Made by a program: the position numbers and the translations under genes. The notes beneath the pieces are model-generated. The model was not told where the DNA came from and did no database searches. It saw only the letters and a program-made list of their open reading frames with translations. Below are positions 23,062-29,964 of a stretch of DNA of 38,978 nt, in pieces. This DNA comes from Cellulomonas persica. Its GTDB lineage: Bacteria > Actinomycetota > Actinomycetes > Actinomycetales > Cellulomonadaceae. The stretch covers positions 1 through 38,978 of the forward strand of contig NZ_BJUA01000020.1 of assembly GCF_007989825.1 (NCBI RefSeq), written 5' to 3'. Position 1 is the first letter of the stretch, and each line of letters starts with the position of its first letter.

Positions 23062-23706
23062 GTGACCGAGCTGACGCACGACGTCGCGCGCTCGCGCGCG
23101 CCCGAGCGCACCACGCCCACCGCCACGCAGCCGACACCCCTGCTCCCCGCACCGCTCGCGCACGAGCCCGCGGCCCCCGACCACGACGCCGCGTCGCACG
23201 GCGAGGCGCACGCGGCCGGGGCGTTCGACCGGCTGCGCCGGCACGGCGACCGCACGGTCCGCCGCATGATGAACGACGACGACGCCGGCCCGGTCGCCGA
23301 CGGCTTCGTCGGCCCGGGTGATGCTCTGCCCGACAAGCCGGACGTCGGGACACCCGCCTACCTGCTCGCGTACGACCCGGCCGTGAAGAAGTACCGGCAG
23401 TCGGAGTACGAGACCGCGGTGCGCATCATCACGGAGCGGCAGGTCCGGCTGCGCCGCGCGGAGGAGGGCGCCCGGCACGACTGGGTCGACGACCACGGGA
23501 CGACCTACGACGCGGTCGGCAACTTCCCGGCGACGTTCTTCGAGAAGCAGTGGCCCACGCTGCAGAAGCAGATCCGGCTGCACCTGGGCAAGGCGCAGGT
23601 CGTGCCGGTGGACGTGGCACAGTTCAGCGAGGATCAGCGGGCGCTGGTCCGTGCGTTCGTGGTCGACCTGGCGAACGCTCAGGTCGTGATCGTGGGAGAC
23701 AAGTGA
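23062..23706 (+). CDS. Putative polymorphic toxin with EC869-CdiA-like C-terminal nuclease domain
   Basis: 214 residues from a GTG with GAAGGGGG 5 nt upstream. Residues 1-60 are a disordered Pro/Ala/His-rich tail (TTPTATQPTPLLPAPLAHEP) without a signal peptide. From about residue 95 a compact domain follows: TPAYLLAYDPAVKKYRQSEY, ETAVRIITERQVRLRRAEEG, WVDDHGTTYDAVGNFPATFF, QKQIRLHLGKAQVVPVDVAQ and ALVRAFVVDLANAQVVIVGD. The pattern of a TYDAVGNFP turn, a helix, then a VPVDV strand and a final VVIVGD strand resembles C-terminal toxin domains of the CdiA EC869 type, which have a restriction-endonuclease-like fold. That match is from memory and moderate. Delivery is unclear because no WXG, PAAR or Rhs part is attached. 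The stop overlaps the next start. Confidence 0.6.
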   Translation: MTELTHDVARSRAPERTTPTATQPTPLLPAPLAHEPAAPDHDAASHGEAHAAGAFDRLRRHGDRTVRRMMNDDDAGPVADGFVGPGDALPDKPDVGTPAYLLAYDPAVKKYRQSEYETAVRIITERQVRLRRAEEGARHDWVDDHGTTYDAVGNFPATFFEKQWPTLQKQIRLHLGKAQVVPVDVAQFSEDQRALVRAFVVDLANAQVVIVGDK

Positions 23707-24011
23707 TGGCCGGATCGGTGTTCCTCGAGGACGGTCGCGACTGGAGCACGTCCTCGTCGATCTTCTACTGGGCGATCGACTCGTTGGCCGCGCGTGCGTC
23801 GGAGCCGCTCGCGGAGGTGCTGCGGGAGATCAGCGAGTACAACCTGGGGGCGCTGAGCCTCGAGGACCTGGCGCCGGAGCAGCGTTCCGAGCTGGCGGGT
23901 CTGGTCGCCCAGCTCCCGGCGGTGGCGCGCGCCGAGCTGCCGGAGAGCGCGGGTCGCGACGACGTCGTCGCGCAGCTCGACGAGCTCGCCGCGCTGCTCA
24001 CCACCGACTGA
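23706..24011 (+). CDS. Small acidic protein, candidate immunity partner
   Basis: 101 residues. The ATG overlaps the preceding stop by one base (TGATG), so it is translationally coupled to the putative toxin. The protein is all helical and acidic (IFYWAIDSLAARASEPLAEV, then LREISEYNLGALSLEDLAPE), with no signal or membrane helix, the size and charge expected of an immunity protein. I recognise no family. Its last residues (LLTTD) are encoded by the first unit of an 18-bp tandem repeat that continues past the stop, so the C-terminus may vary among strains. Confidence 0.6.
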   Translation: MAGSVFLEDGRDWSTSSSIFYWAIDSLAARASEPLAEVLREISEYNLGALSLEDLAPEQRSELAGLVAQLPAVARAELPESAGRDDVVAQLDELAALLTTD

Positions 24012-24083
24012 CGACTCACCACCGTCTGGCGACTCACCACCGTCTGGCGACCGACCGCCGACTGACGACCGACCACCGTTCTC
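23994..24083. repeat. 18-bp tandem repeat running out of the immunity gene
   Basis: Five units of 18 bp with consensus CGACTCACCACCGTCTGG: 23994-24011 (inside the gene, ending in its TGA), 24012-24029 and 24030-24047 (identical), 24048-24065 and 24066-24083 (degenerate). The array seems to have grown from the coding end of the gene. Confidence 0.8.
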
Positions 24084-24104
24084 GGCCCCGCCACCCGTAG
24101 CTGC

Positions 24105-24136
24105 GCGATTCCGCACCCGGGCGATTCCGCACCCGG
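24105..24136. repeat. Two perfect 16-bp tandem copies
   Basis: GCGATTCCGCACCCGG occurs twice head to tail (24105-24120 and 24121-24136), between the 18-bp array and the cupin gene. Confidence 0.8.
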
Positions 24137-24163
24137 GCGAGCGGGCCGTCCTGCGGGGGCCGG

Positions 24164-24502
24164 TCAGGCCGTGCGCTGGCTGGGCTCGAGGCTGGTGACC
24201 GTGGTCAGCAGGAACACGGAGTCCTCGAGGGCCAGCACCGCGTGGCGCTCGTGCGTGAGGACGATCAGGTGCCCGGCCGCGACCTCGGACTCCTCGACCC
24301 CGGTCACGCGCACGCGGCCGACGAGCACCTGCAGGCTCGCCGCGTGCGGCGAGTTGTGCTCGGCGAGCTCGGTGCCCGCGACCAGCGCGAGCACGGTCTG
24401 GCGCAGCACGCCGTCGTGCACGACGAGCTGCGCGTCCCGGCCGTGCGCGGACGCCCGCGCGGCGTCGAGCCGCTCCACCACGGCAACCCCGAGATCCGTC
24501 AC
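24164..24502 (-). CDS. Small cupin-fold protein
   Basis: 112 residues from GTG 24502 with GGGGAG 4 nt upstream. It is a single beta-barrel domain: VLALVAGTELAEHNSPHAAS (cupin motif 1, with the His and Glu order partly altered), LQVLVGRVRVTG, then AAGHLIVLTHERHAVLALED (motif 2, His). Small cupins of this form are often metal-binding sensors or isomerases. The substrate is unknown, and the metal-ligand set looks incomplete. It is read in the same direction as ybdD and cstA, 196 bp downstream of them. Confidence 0.75.
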   Translation of the reverse strand: MTDLGVAVVERLDAARASAHGRDAQLVVHDGVLRQTVLALVAGTELAEHNSPHAASLQVLVGRVRVTGVEESEVAAGHLIVLTHERHAVLALEDSVFLLTTVTSLEPSQRTA

Positions 24503-24596
24503 GCCACTCCCCCGATCAACTCCCCGCCGGCGCCCCCGACCGTGCGCCGCCAACTCCCCCACCCTGCCGCACGCCACCGGCCCGCGCGGCCCGAGC

Positions 24597-24635
24597 GGGT
24601 GGACTTCCGCTCGCTGAGCGAGCGCTTCTCCACCC
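24597..24635. repeat. Composite palindromic element
   Basis: Outer arms GGGTGGA (24597-24603) and TCCACCC (24629-24635), then CTTC on both sides, and a core palindrome CGCTCGCT-G-AGCGAGCG (24608-24624). The symmetry suggests a mobile REP-like unit, a protein-binding site or a terminator of the cstA-ybdD transcript. Confidence 0.6.
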
Positions 24636-24698
24636 AGAGCGCGGGCCAGGCGCGCCGGGCGGCAGCTGCCAAGCGGGCGGCGGTGTGGCGGGCGGGGG

Positions 24699-24947
24699 TC
24701 AGCAGCAGCCGGTGGTGACGGTGTGCTCGCGCGCGGCGTCGCGGGCGCGCCACCACTGCGCGCGGGTGAGCGGCGGGTGGTCGGGGTGGTCCGCCGCGTG
24801 CGCGGCGACGTACCGGTCGTACGCCGCCTCACCCGTCGACTCGCGCACGTACCACCGCACGCTCGTCGCGACCGCCCGCACGCCGGCAGCCAGCCGAGCC
24901 GCAGGCCGCGCGCGGAGCACGGGAGACCTCTCCAGGGCAGGACTCAT
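24699..24947 (-). CDS. ybdD: YbdD/YjiX-family accessory protein of CstA
   Basis: 82 residues. The ATG overlaps the cstA stop by one base (TGATG), so translation is coupled. The short conserved family signature is present: WYVRESTGEAAYDRYVAAHA, then HPPLTRAQWWRARDAAREH. In Escherichia coli YbdD is needed with CstA, and YjiX with BtsT, for pyruvate import, and the two genes always occur in this order. The very short soluble protein probably regulates or stabilises the transporter on the cytoplasmic side. Confidence 0.9.
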   Translation of the reverse strand: MSPALERSPVLRARPAARLAAGVRAVATSVRWYVRESTGEAAYDRYVAAHAADHPDHPPLTRAQWWRARDAAREHTVTTGCC

Positions 24948-27307
24948 CAGTGGTGCCCTCCTGCCAGCAGCTTCGGGTCGCCCACCTGCGCGTACTCCGC
25001 CTCGACCTTGCGCTCGAGCGGCGTCGGCACGAGCAGCCCGGACGGTGCGTAGAACCGCGACGGCTCGAACGGGTCCTCGCTGGACTCGATCTCCTTGCCC
25101 CCGCCGACGCGCAGCGCCCGGAGCACCGCCAGGAGTGCGGTGACCATGAGCAGCGCGACGAGCACGACGAACGCGATGGACAGCGTCCCCTGGATCGCGG
25201 TGTTGCGGACGGTGGCCTCGGCGTCCGCGAGCGCCTGGCCCTCGAGGCCGCCCGCGGCGATCTTGTCCTTCGTCGCGTTGTGCAGCGCCCAGTACCCGAG
25301 CGCGAGGTCGCTCGAGAAGATCTTCTGGAACGACGCGGTGAAGGTCGTCGCGGTGTCGATCGCGAGCGGCACCAACGGGATCCACGCCCATCTGACGTAG
25401 CCCTTCTTGACCACCATCACGGTGACGATGGTCAGCGCGCACGCGGCGATGAGCTGGTTCGCGATGCCGAACAGCGGGAACAGGGTCCTGATCCCGCCGT
25501 TGGGATCGGTCACGCCCATGAGCAGCAGCGAGCCCCAGGCAGCGACGACGACGCCCGTGGTCAGCCACGAGCCGACGCGCCACCCGGGGTCACGGAACTT
25601 GGGCAGGACGTTGCCGATCGCGTCACCGAGCTGGAACCGCGCGACGCGCGTCACGGCGTCGACGGCGGACAGGATGAACAGCGCCTCGAACATGATCGCG
25701 AAGTGGTACCAGAACGACATCATGGCCTTGCCGCCGACGACGTTGTGCATGATGTTCGCCATCCCGACGGCCAGCGTCGGCGCGCCGCCGGTGCGGGACA
25801 CGACGGACGGCTCCCCGACGTCCTGGGCGACGGCCTCGAGCGCGGGCGCGCCGGTGAGCGTGACCTCCTCGCCGTCGACGACGGTCTCCCAGATGATCTC
25901 GGGCTGGTTGCCCGCCGGGTCGGAGACGCCCAGGTTCGCGATCGCCGCCTCGGCGTTCTGCTCGGGGGTCGCCTCGGCGGAGTACGACGAGCCCGCGGTG
26001 GCCTCGATCGACGCGCCGGACATGTTCATCGAGAAGTAGATGCCCTGGTTGAGCGACACCGCGGCGGCGAGCGCCATGATCGCGACGAACGACTCCATGA
26101 GCATGCCGCCGTACCCGATCATCCGGGTCTGCGACTCCTTCTGGATCATCTTCGGCGTGGTGCCCGACGAGACCATCGCGTGCATGCCCGACAGCGCGCC
26201 GCACGCGATGGTGATGAACAGGAACGGGAACAGGGCGCCGGCGAACACGGGCCCCTCGGTGTTGAACGCGAACTCGGTGAAGTCCGGCATCTGCGCGACG
26301 GGCCGCACCACGATGATCCCGACGGCGAGCACGAGGATCGTGCCGACCTTCATGAACGTCGACAGGTAGTCGCGCGGCGTGAGCAGCAGCCACACCGGCA
26401 GCACCGCGGCGAGGAACCCGTAGATCACCATGCAGACGACGAGGGTCGTCGGCGTCAGGTGGAAGAAGTCGCCCCAGGACGACTCGGCGACGTAGCGCCC
26501 GCCGATGATCGCGGCGAGCAGCGCGAGGAACCCGATGATCGAGACCTCGGAGACCCGTCCGGGCCGCAGGAACCGCAGGTACAGACCCATGAGCAGGGCG
26601 ATCGGGATGGTGCAGCCGACCGAGAACACGCCCCACGGGCTGTCCGCGAGCGCGTTCACGCACACGAGCGCGAGCACCGCCAGGACGATCATCAGCATGA
26701 CGAACACGACGACGATCGCGACGGTCCCGCCGAACCGGCCGATCTCGTCGCGCGCCATCTGCCCGAGCGAGCGCCCGCCGCGCCGCATCGAGTAGAACAG
26801 CACGAGCATGTCCTGCACGCCGCCGGCGACGATGACGCCGAAGATGATCCACAGCGTCCCGGGCAGGTAGCCCATCTGCGCGGCGAGCACGGGACCGACG
26901 AGCGGCCCGGCGCCGGCGATCGCGGCGAAGTGGTGCCCGTACAGCACGCGCCGGTCGGTCGGGTCGAAGTCGCGGCCGTTGTTGACGCGCTCCGCCGGCG
27001 TGGCGCGCGTGTCGTCGGGTCGCATGACCCGTCGCTGCACGTACAGCGCGTAGAACCGGTACGCGATCGCGTAGGAGGCGACCGCGGTCACGACGAACCA
27101 GATGGTGTTGACCTCTTCGCCGCGGACGACCGCGAGCATGGTCCAGCCGGTCGCGCCGAGCAGCGCCACCGCCACCCAGACCGCGATCCTCGCGGGCGTC
27201 CACCGCGGCTTCTCGACGACGCCGACCGGCACCCCGGTGTCGTCCCGCAGCACCTCCGCCGCTTCGTCGTCGGTGTACTCGGGCAGGTCCCGCGTCGTGG
27301 TCGTCAT
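24947..27307 (-). CDS. cstA: CstA-family pyruvate/peptide transporter
   Basis: 786 residues from ATG 27307 with GGAG 8 nt upstream; an in-frame ATG at 27346 lacks this. It has about 16 to 18 membrane helices. Conserved CstA motifs are clear: DPTDRRVLYGHHFAAIAGAG, then GPLVGPVLAAQMGYLPGTLW and IIFGVIVAGGVQDMLVLF near the start, GCGALSGMHAMVSSGTTPKM-like text in the middle and DAVTRVARFQLGDAIG near the C-terminus. The family takes up pyruvate (and possibly peptides) by proton symport under carbon limitation. It is paired with ybdD downstream. It is read divergently from the BTAD regulator, with 247 bp between the start codons. Confidence 0.93.
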   Translation of the reverse strand: MTTTTRDLPEYTDDEAAEVLRDDTGVPVGVVEKPRWTPARIAVWVAVALLGATGWTMLAVVRGEEVNTIWFVVTAVASYAIAYRFYALYVQRRVMRPDDTRATPAERVNNGRDFDPTDRRVLYGHHFAAIAGAGPLVGPVLAAQMGYLPGTLWIIFGVIVAGGVQDMLVLFYSMRRGGRSLGQMARDEIGRFGGTVAIVVVFVMLMIVLAVLALVCVNALADSPWGVFSVGCTIPIALLMGLYLRFLRPGRVSEVSIIGFLALLAAIIGGRYVAESSWGDFFHLTPTTLVVCMVIYGFLAAVLPVWLLLTPRDYLSTFMKVGTILVLAVGIIVVRPVAQMPDFTEFAFNTEGPVFAGALFPFLFITIACGALSGMHAMVSSGTTPKMIQKESQTRMIGYGGMLMESFVAIMALAAAVSLNQGIYFSMNMSGASIEATAGSSYSAEATPEQNAEAAIANLGVSDPAGNQPEIIWETVVDGEEVTLTGAPALEAVAQDVGEPSVVSRTGGAPTLAVGMANIMHNVVGGKAMMSFWYHFAIMFEALFILSAVDAVTRVARFQLGDAIGNVLPKFRDPGWRVGSWLTTGVVVAAWGSLLLMGVTDPNGGIRTLFPLFGIANQLIAACALTIVTVMVVKKGYVRWAWIPLVPLAIDTATTFTASFQKIFSSDLALGYWALHNATKDKIAAGGLEGQALADAEATVRNTAIQGTLSIAFVVLVALLMVTALLAVLRALRVGGGKEIESSEDPFEPSRFYAPSGLLVPTPLERKVEAEYAQVGDPKLLAGGHH

Positions 27308-27554
27308 GGTGGCAGCTCCATCGGTGCACAGGGGTGGCTCCGCCATGCTCGCGCTGCCCCGCCCGCGCGGCGACTGGACCCGTGTCCGACTCCCGCGAGC
27401 TCGCTCTGCCCCGGCAGCGACGCCGCCGACCCCGGCCGGGGGCGGGGGTTCGTACGAGTTGGACCGGTTGCGCTGCTATGTTCCGATCCGTTCACGGTCC
27501 GGCCGGACCCTCCAGCGTCGGGGGGTGCGCTGCGGGCCGGGCGGGGGGCGATGC

Positions 27555-29669
27555 ATGTCTGTCATGGACGACGACGAGGTGACGGCGGCGGCCGCGCTGG
27601 AGTGCCGCGTGCTCGGCGAGCCGGAGATCCGGGTGCGGGGCGTGGTGGTGCCGTTGCGTGCCGCGAAGGTCAAGGCCCTCGTCGCGACGCTGCTGGTGCG
27701 GGCCGACCGCACCGCGACCGTCGAGGGCCTGCTCGACGACCTGTGGCCCGAGGGCTGCCCGCGCTCCGCGGTCGCCAACCTGCGCACGTACGCGACCCAG
27801 GTCCGCCGGTGCCTGCCGCGCGGACGGCTCCAGACCGTCGGCTCGGGCTACCGCCTGCTCACCCACGAGCACGAGGTGGACCTGACGCGCGCGCGTGCGC
27901 TCGCGGCGCGCGGGCGTGCCGCGGTCGATGCGGCGGTCGACGGGCGCGACCTCGCGGCCGCGCTGCCGCTGCTCGAGGCCGCGTGCGCCGAGTGGCGCGG
28001 GCGTCCGCTCGAAGGGCTCGTGCTCGGGTCGAGGCTCGAGGCCGTACGGACCGCGCTCGAGGACGAGCACCGGGCGGTGACGGAGCTGCGGCTGCGCGTC
28101 GCCCTGGCGCTGGGACGCGGCGGCGAGGTGGTCGCGGCGGCGCGGGCGCACGCGGCGACGAACCCGCTCGCCGAGTCCGCGCAGGAGCTGCTGATGCTCG
28201 CGCTGTGGCACGTGGGCGACCACGGGGGTGCGCTGCGCGTCTATGCCGCAGCGCGTGCGACGCTCGTCGGCGAGCTCGGGATCGAGCCGGGCGCGGGGCT
28301 GCAGCGTGTGCAGCGCGGGATCCTGCTGGGCGACGTCGCGCCGTCTGCCCTGCCTGGCTTCACGAACGTGGTCGAGGTGGGCGTGGCCGAGCACCTGCGT
28401 GCCACGCCCGAGCCGCGAGCGCACGACGGCCGTGCCGACCCGTCGGCCGGCCAGCCCGCTCCCGCACCCACTCCGCCGTCCGCGCAGGCGTGGCCTCAGG
28501 GCTCGACCGCGCCCTCGCGCGCGCCGCACGGTGCTGCCGCGCACGTCGCCCTCCCGCACCCCGTGGTGCCGCACGGTGCCGCCGCGCGCTCCGGCGTCGC
28601 GCACGGTCCCGTCGGACATCCCCTCGCGCCGCACGCGCCGGAGGCGCGGGGTGTGGTCCCGCACGAGGTCCCTGCACCGCCCGCCCTGCTGGTCGGTGTC
28701 GACGAGGCCGTGCAGCTGGTCGTCCGCGCCCTCGACGGCTCCGGCGGTCCGCGGGTCGCCCCCGTGGTGGTCGCCGTGCACGGGCCGTCCGGCGCGGGGA
28801 CGTCGAGCGTCGTCGCCGCGGGTGCGAGGGCCGTCGCGGCCCACTACCCCGACGGCCAGGTCTACCTGGACCTGCAGCACGGGCGTCGCGACCCGGCGAC
28901 GCTCGTCGAGGGCGCGCTGCGCTCGCTCGGTGCCGAGCGGGGCCCGTCCGCGCCGCTGCGGTGCGACGCGCCCGCCAGGTTGCGCTCGACGCTCCATGGC
29001 CGCCGTGTCCTGCTCGTCGTCGACAACGCGGTGGACGCCGCCCAGGCTCTCGCGCTGCTGCCCGGTGACGCGAGCTCGGCCGTGCTGGTCGCCTGCCGCG
29101 CCCTGCCTGCCACCCTGGTCTCGGCCGTCGACGTCGCCGTGCCGACGCTCGGTGAGGCGGACGCGATCGGTCTCTTCGAGGCCGCGGCGCGGCGGTCGGT
29201 CACCGGGCCCGAACGGGCGGTGGCAGCCCGGGTCGTCAGGCGCTGCGACCTGCGTCCGCAGCAGGTCTGCCTCGCGGGCGCCCGGCTGGCGGGTCGTCCG
29301 GACCTGTCGCTCGAGGACCTCGAGCGGGCGCTCGTCGAGGAGTCCTCGCGCTCGGCCTCGTTGCCCTCTGGCAACGTGGTAGCGCTCCCACCCCACGCCC
29401 GGGCGCACGAGTCGATGCTCCACGACCCGCCGCAGCATCACCCGAGGCTGCTTGACCCGACGAGGGACCCGGAGCTGCACGACGCCGTGGTGCCGGACGA
29501 GGGTGAGCTGCTCGCGGCGGTCGTCGTCGCGCTCGGCCGCTCGTCCCGCAACGACCTGACCCGGCTGGTGACCTCCCGGTCCGACGACGCCGACGTCGTC
29601 GCGGAGGCCCTCGGCCGCCTCGTCGGGCGCCGGGCGCCGGGGACGAGGGCCGAACCGCCCGCGCGGTGA
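27555..29669 (+). CDS. SARP/BTAD-type transcriptional regulator with degenerate NB-ARC-like domain
   Basis: 704 residues from ATG 27555, just behind a G-rich purine run. A TATGTT hexamer at 27477-27482 may be the -10. Residues 10-100 form an OmpR-type winged helix (LRTYATQVRRCLPRG). Residues 105-255 form the bacterial transcriptional activation (BTAD) helical repeat (AELRLRVALALGRGGEVVAA, LMLALWHVGDHGGALRVYAA, LGIEPGAGLQ). A His/Pro-rich linker follows (residues about 290-375). An ATPase-like region has HGPSGAGTSSV in the P-loop position, with Thr replacing the invariant Lys, and VLLVVDNAVDA as Walker B. No TPR tail follows. Such proteins activate secondary-metabolite operons by binding direct repeats. 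It converges on the peptide operon, whose promoter carries such repeats. Confidence 0.85.
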   Translation: MSVMDDDEVTAAAALECRVLGEPEIRVRGVVVPLRAAKVKALVATLLVRADRTATVEGLLDDLWPEGCPRSAVANLRTYATQVRRCLPRGRLQTVGSGYRLLTHEHEVDLTRARALAARGRAAVDAAVDGRDLAAALPLLEAACAEWRGRPLEGLVLGSRLEAVRTALEDEHRAVTELRLRVALALGRGGEVVAAARAHAATNPLAESAQELLMLALWHVGDHGGALRVYAAARATLVGELGIEPGAGLQRVQRGILLGDVAPSALPGFTNVVEVGVAEHLRATPEPRAHDGRADPSAGQPAPAPTPPSAQAWPQGSTAPSRAPHGAAAHVALPHPVVPHGAAARSGVAHGPVGHPLAPHAPEARGVVPHEVPAPPALLVGVDEAVQLVVRALDGSGGPRVAPVVVAVHGPSGAGTSSVVAAGARAVAAHYPDGQVYLDLQHGRRDPATLVEGALRSLGAERGPSAPLRCDAPARLRSTLHGRRVLLVVDNAVDAAQALALLPGDASSAVLVACRALPATLVSAVDVAVPTLGEADAIGLFEAAARRSVTGPERAVAARVVRRCDLRPQQVCLAGARLAGRPDLSLEDLERALVEESSRSASLPSGNVVALPPHARAHESMLHDPPQHHPRLLDPTRDPELHDAVVPDEGELLAAVVVALGRSSRNDLTRLVTSRSDDADVVAEALGRLVGRRAPGTRAEPPAR

Positions 29670-29724
29670 ACCGTCCAGCCGCGACGACGCGCGTGGAGCA
29701 CACCCGCACCCGGTCGCCACGTCC

Positions 29725-29750
29725 GTGCCCGGCGCGGCTCGGCCGGGCAC
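29725..29750. terminator. Bidirectional hairpin between the regulator and the peptide gene
   Basis: Perfect 9-bp stem GTGCCCGGC (29725-29733) and 29742-29750 with an 8-nt loop, between two convergent genes, 34 bp beyond the peptide stop and 55 bp beyond the regulator stop. Confidence 0.65.
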
Positions 29751-29784
29751 CGCGACGACGCGGCGGCCCGGCCGAGCACGAAGG

Positions 29785-29892
29785 TCAGCCGCAGCGGCCG
29801 ATCGTGGTCCACACGGGTGCGCAGATGCTCCCGGCGCACCACCGACGCTGCCACGTGGTCCCCGCGCACCTGTACTGCCAGTAGCCGTTCAT
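29785..29892 (-). CDS. Cys/Trp-rich 35-residue peptide, candidate bacteriocin-like product
   Basis: The frame runs from ATG 29892 to TGA 29785 and is preceded by GAGAGGAGA, a strong ribosome binding site, 5 nt upstream. The peptide begins MNGYWQYRCAG and ends TIGRCG. Cysteines at 9, 19, 24 and 34 give a symmetric C-X9-C-X4-C-X9-C pattern. There are four Trp (5, 14, 18, 28) and two Tyr, with net positive charge (five Arg, no acidic residues), all typical of membrane-active disulfide peptides. There is no signal peptide, no GG leader and no C39 cleavage site, so the product may be exported without processing. It is the last gene of the operon with an exporter and two thiol redox proteins. I know no family for it. 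Confidence 0.7.
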   Translation of the reverse strand: MNGYWQYRCAGTTWQRRWCAGSICAPVWTTIGRCG

Positions 29893-29964
29893 GGCTTCTC
29901 CTCTCGTCGGCCCGGCCGCTCGGCTCGGGCACCGGCGACGTTAGGAAGGCCGCGCACATTCCCC

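Noticed and set aside
24503..24698. Possible gene between the cupin and ybdD
   Set aside because: Frames are short and Arg/Ala-rich, and the symmetric palindrome lies within; no coding evidence.
27308..27554. Possible small gene between cstA and the BTAD regulator
   Set aside because: Frames there lack ribosome binding sites and are mostly Arg/Pro text; the interval holds two divergent promoters.
24950..29068. Plus-strand frame of over 1300 codons across cstA
   Set aside because: Antisense to CstA and out of frame with the BTAD gene; composition is His/Asp/Arg-rich shadow.
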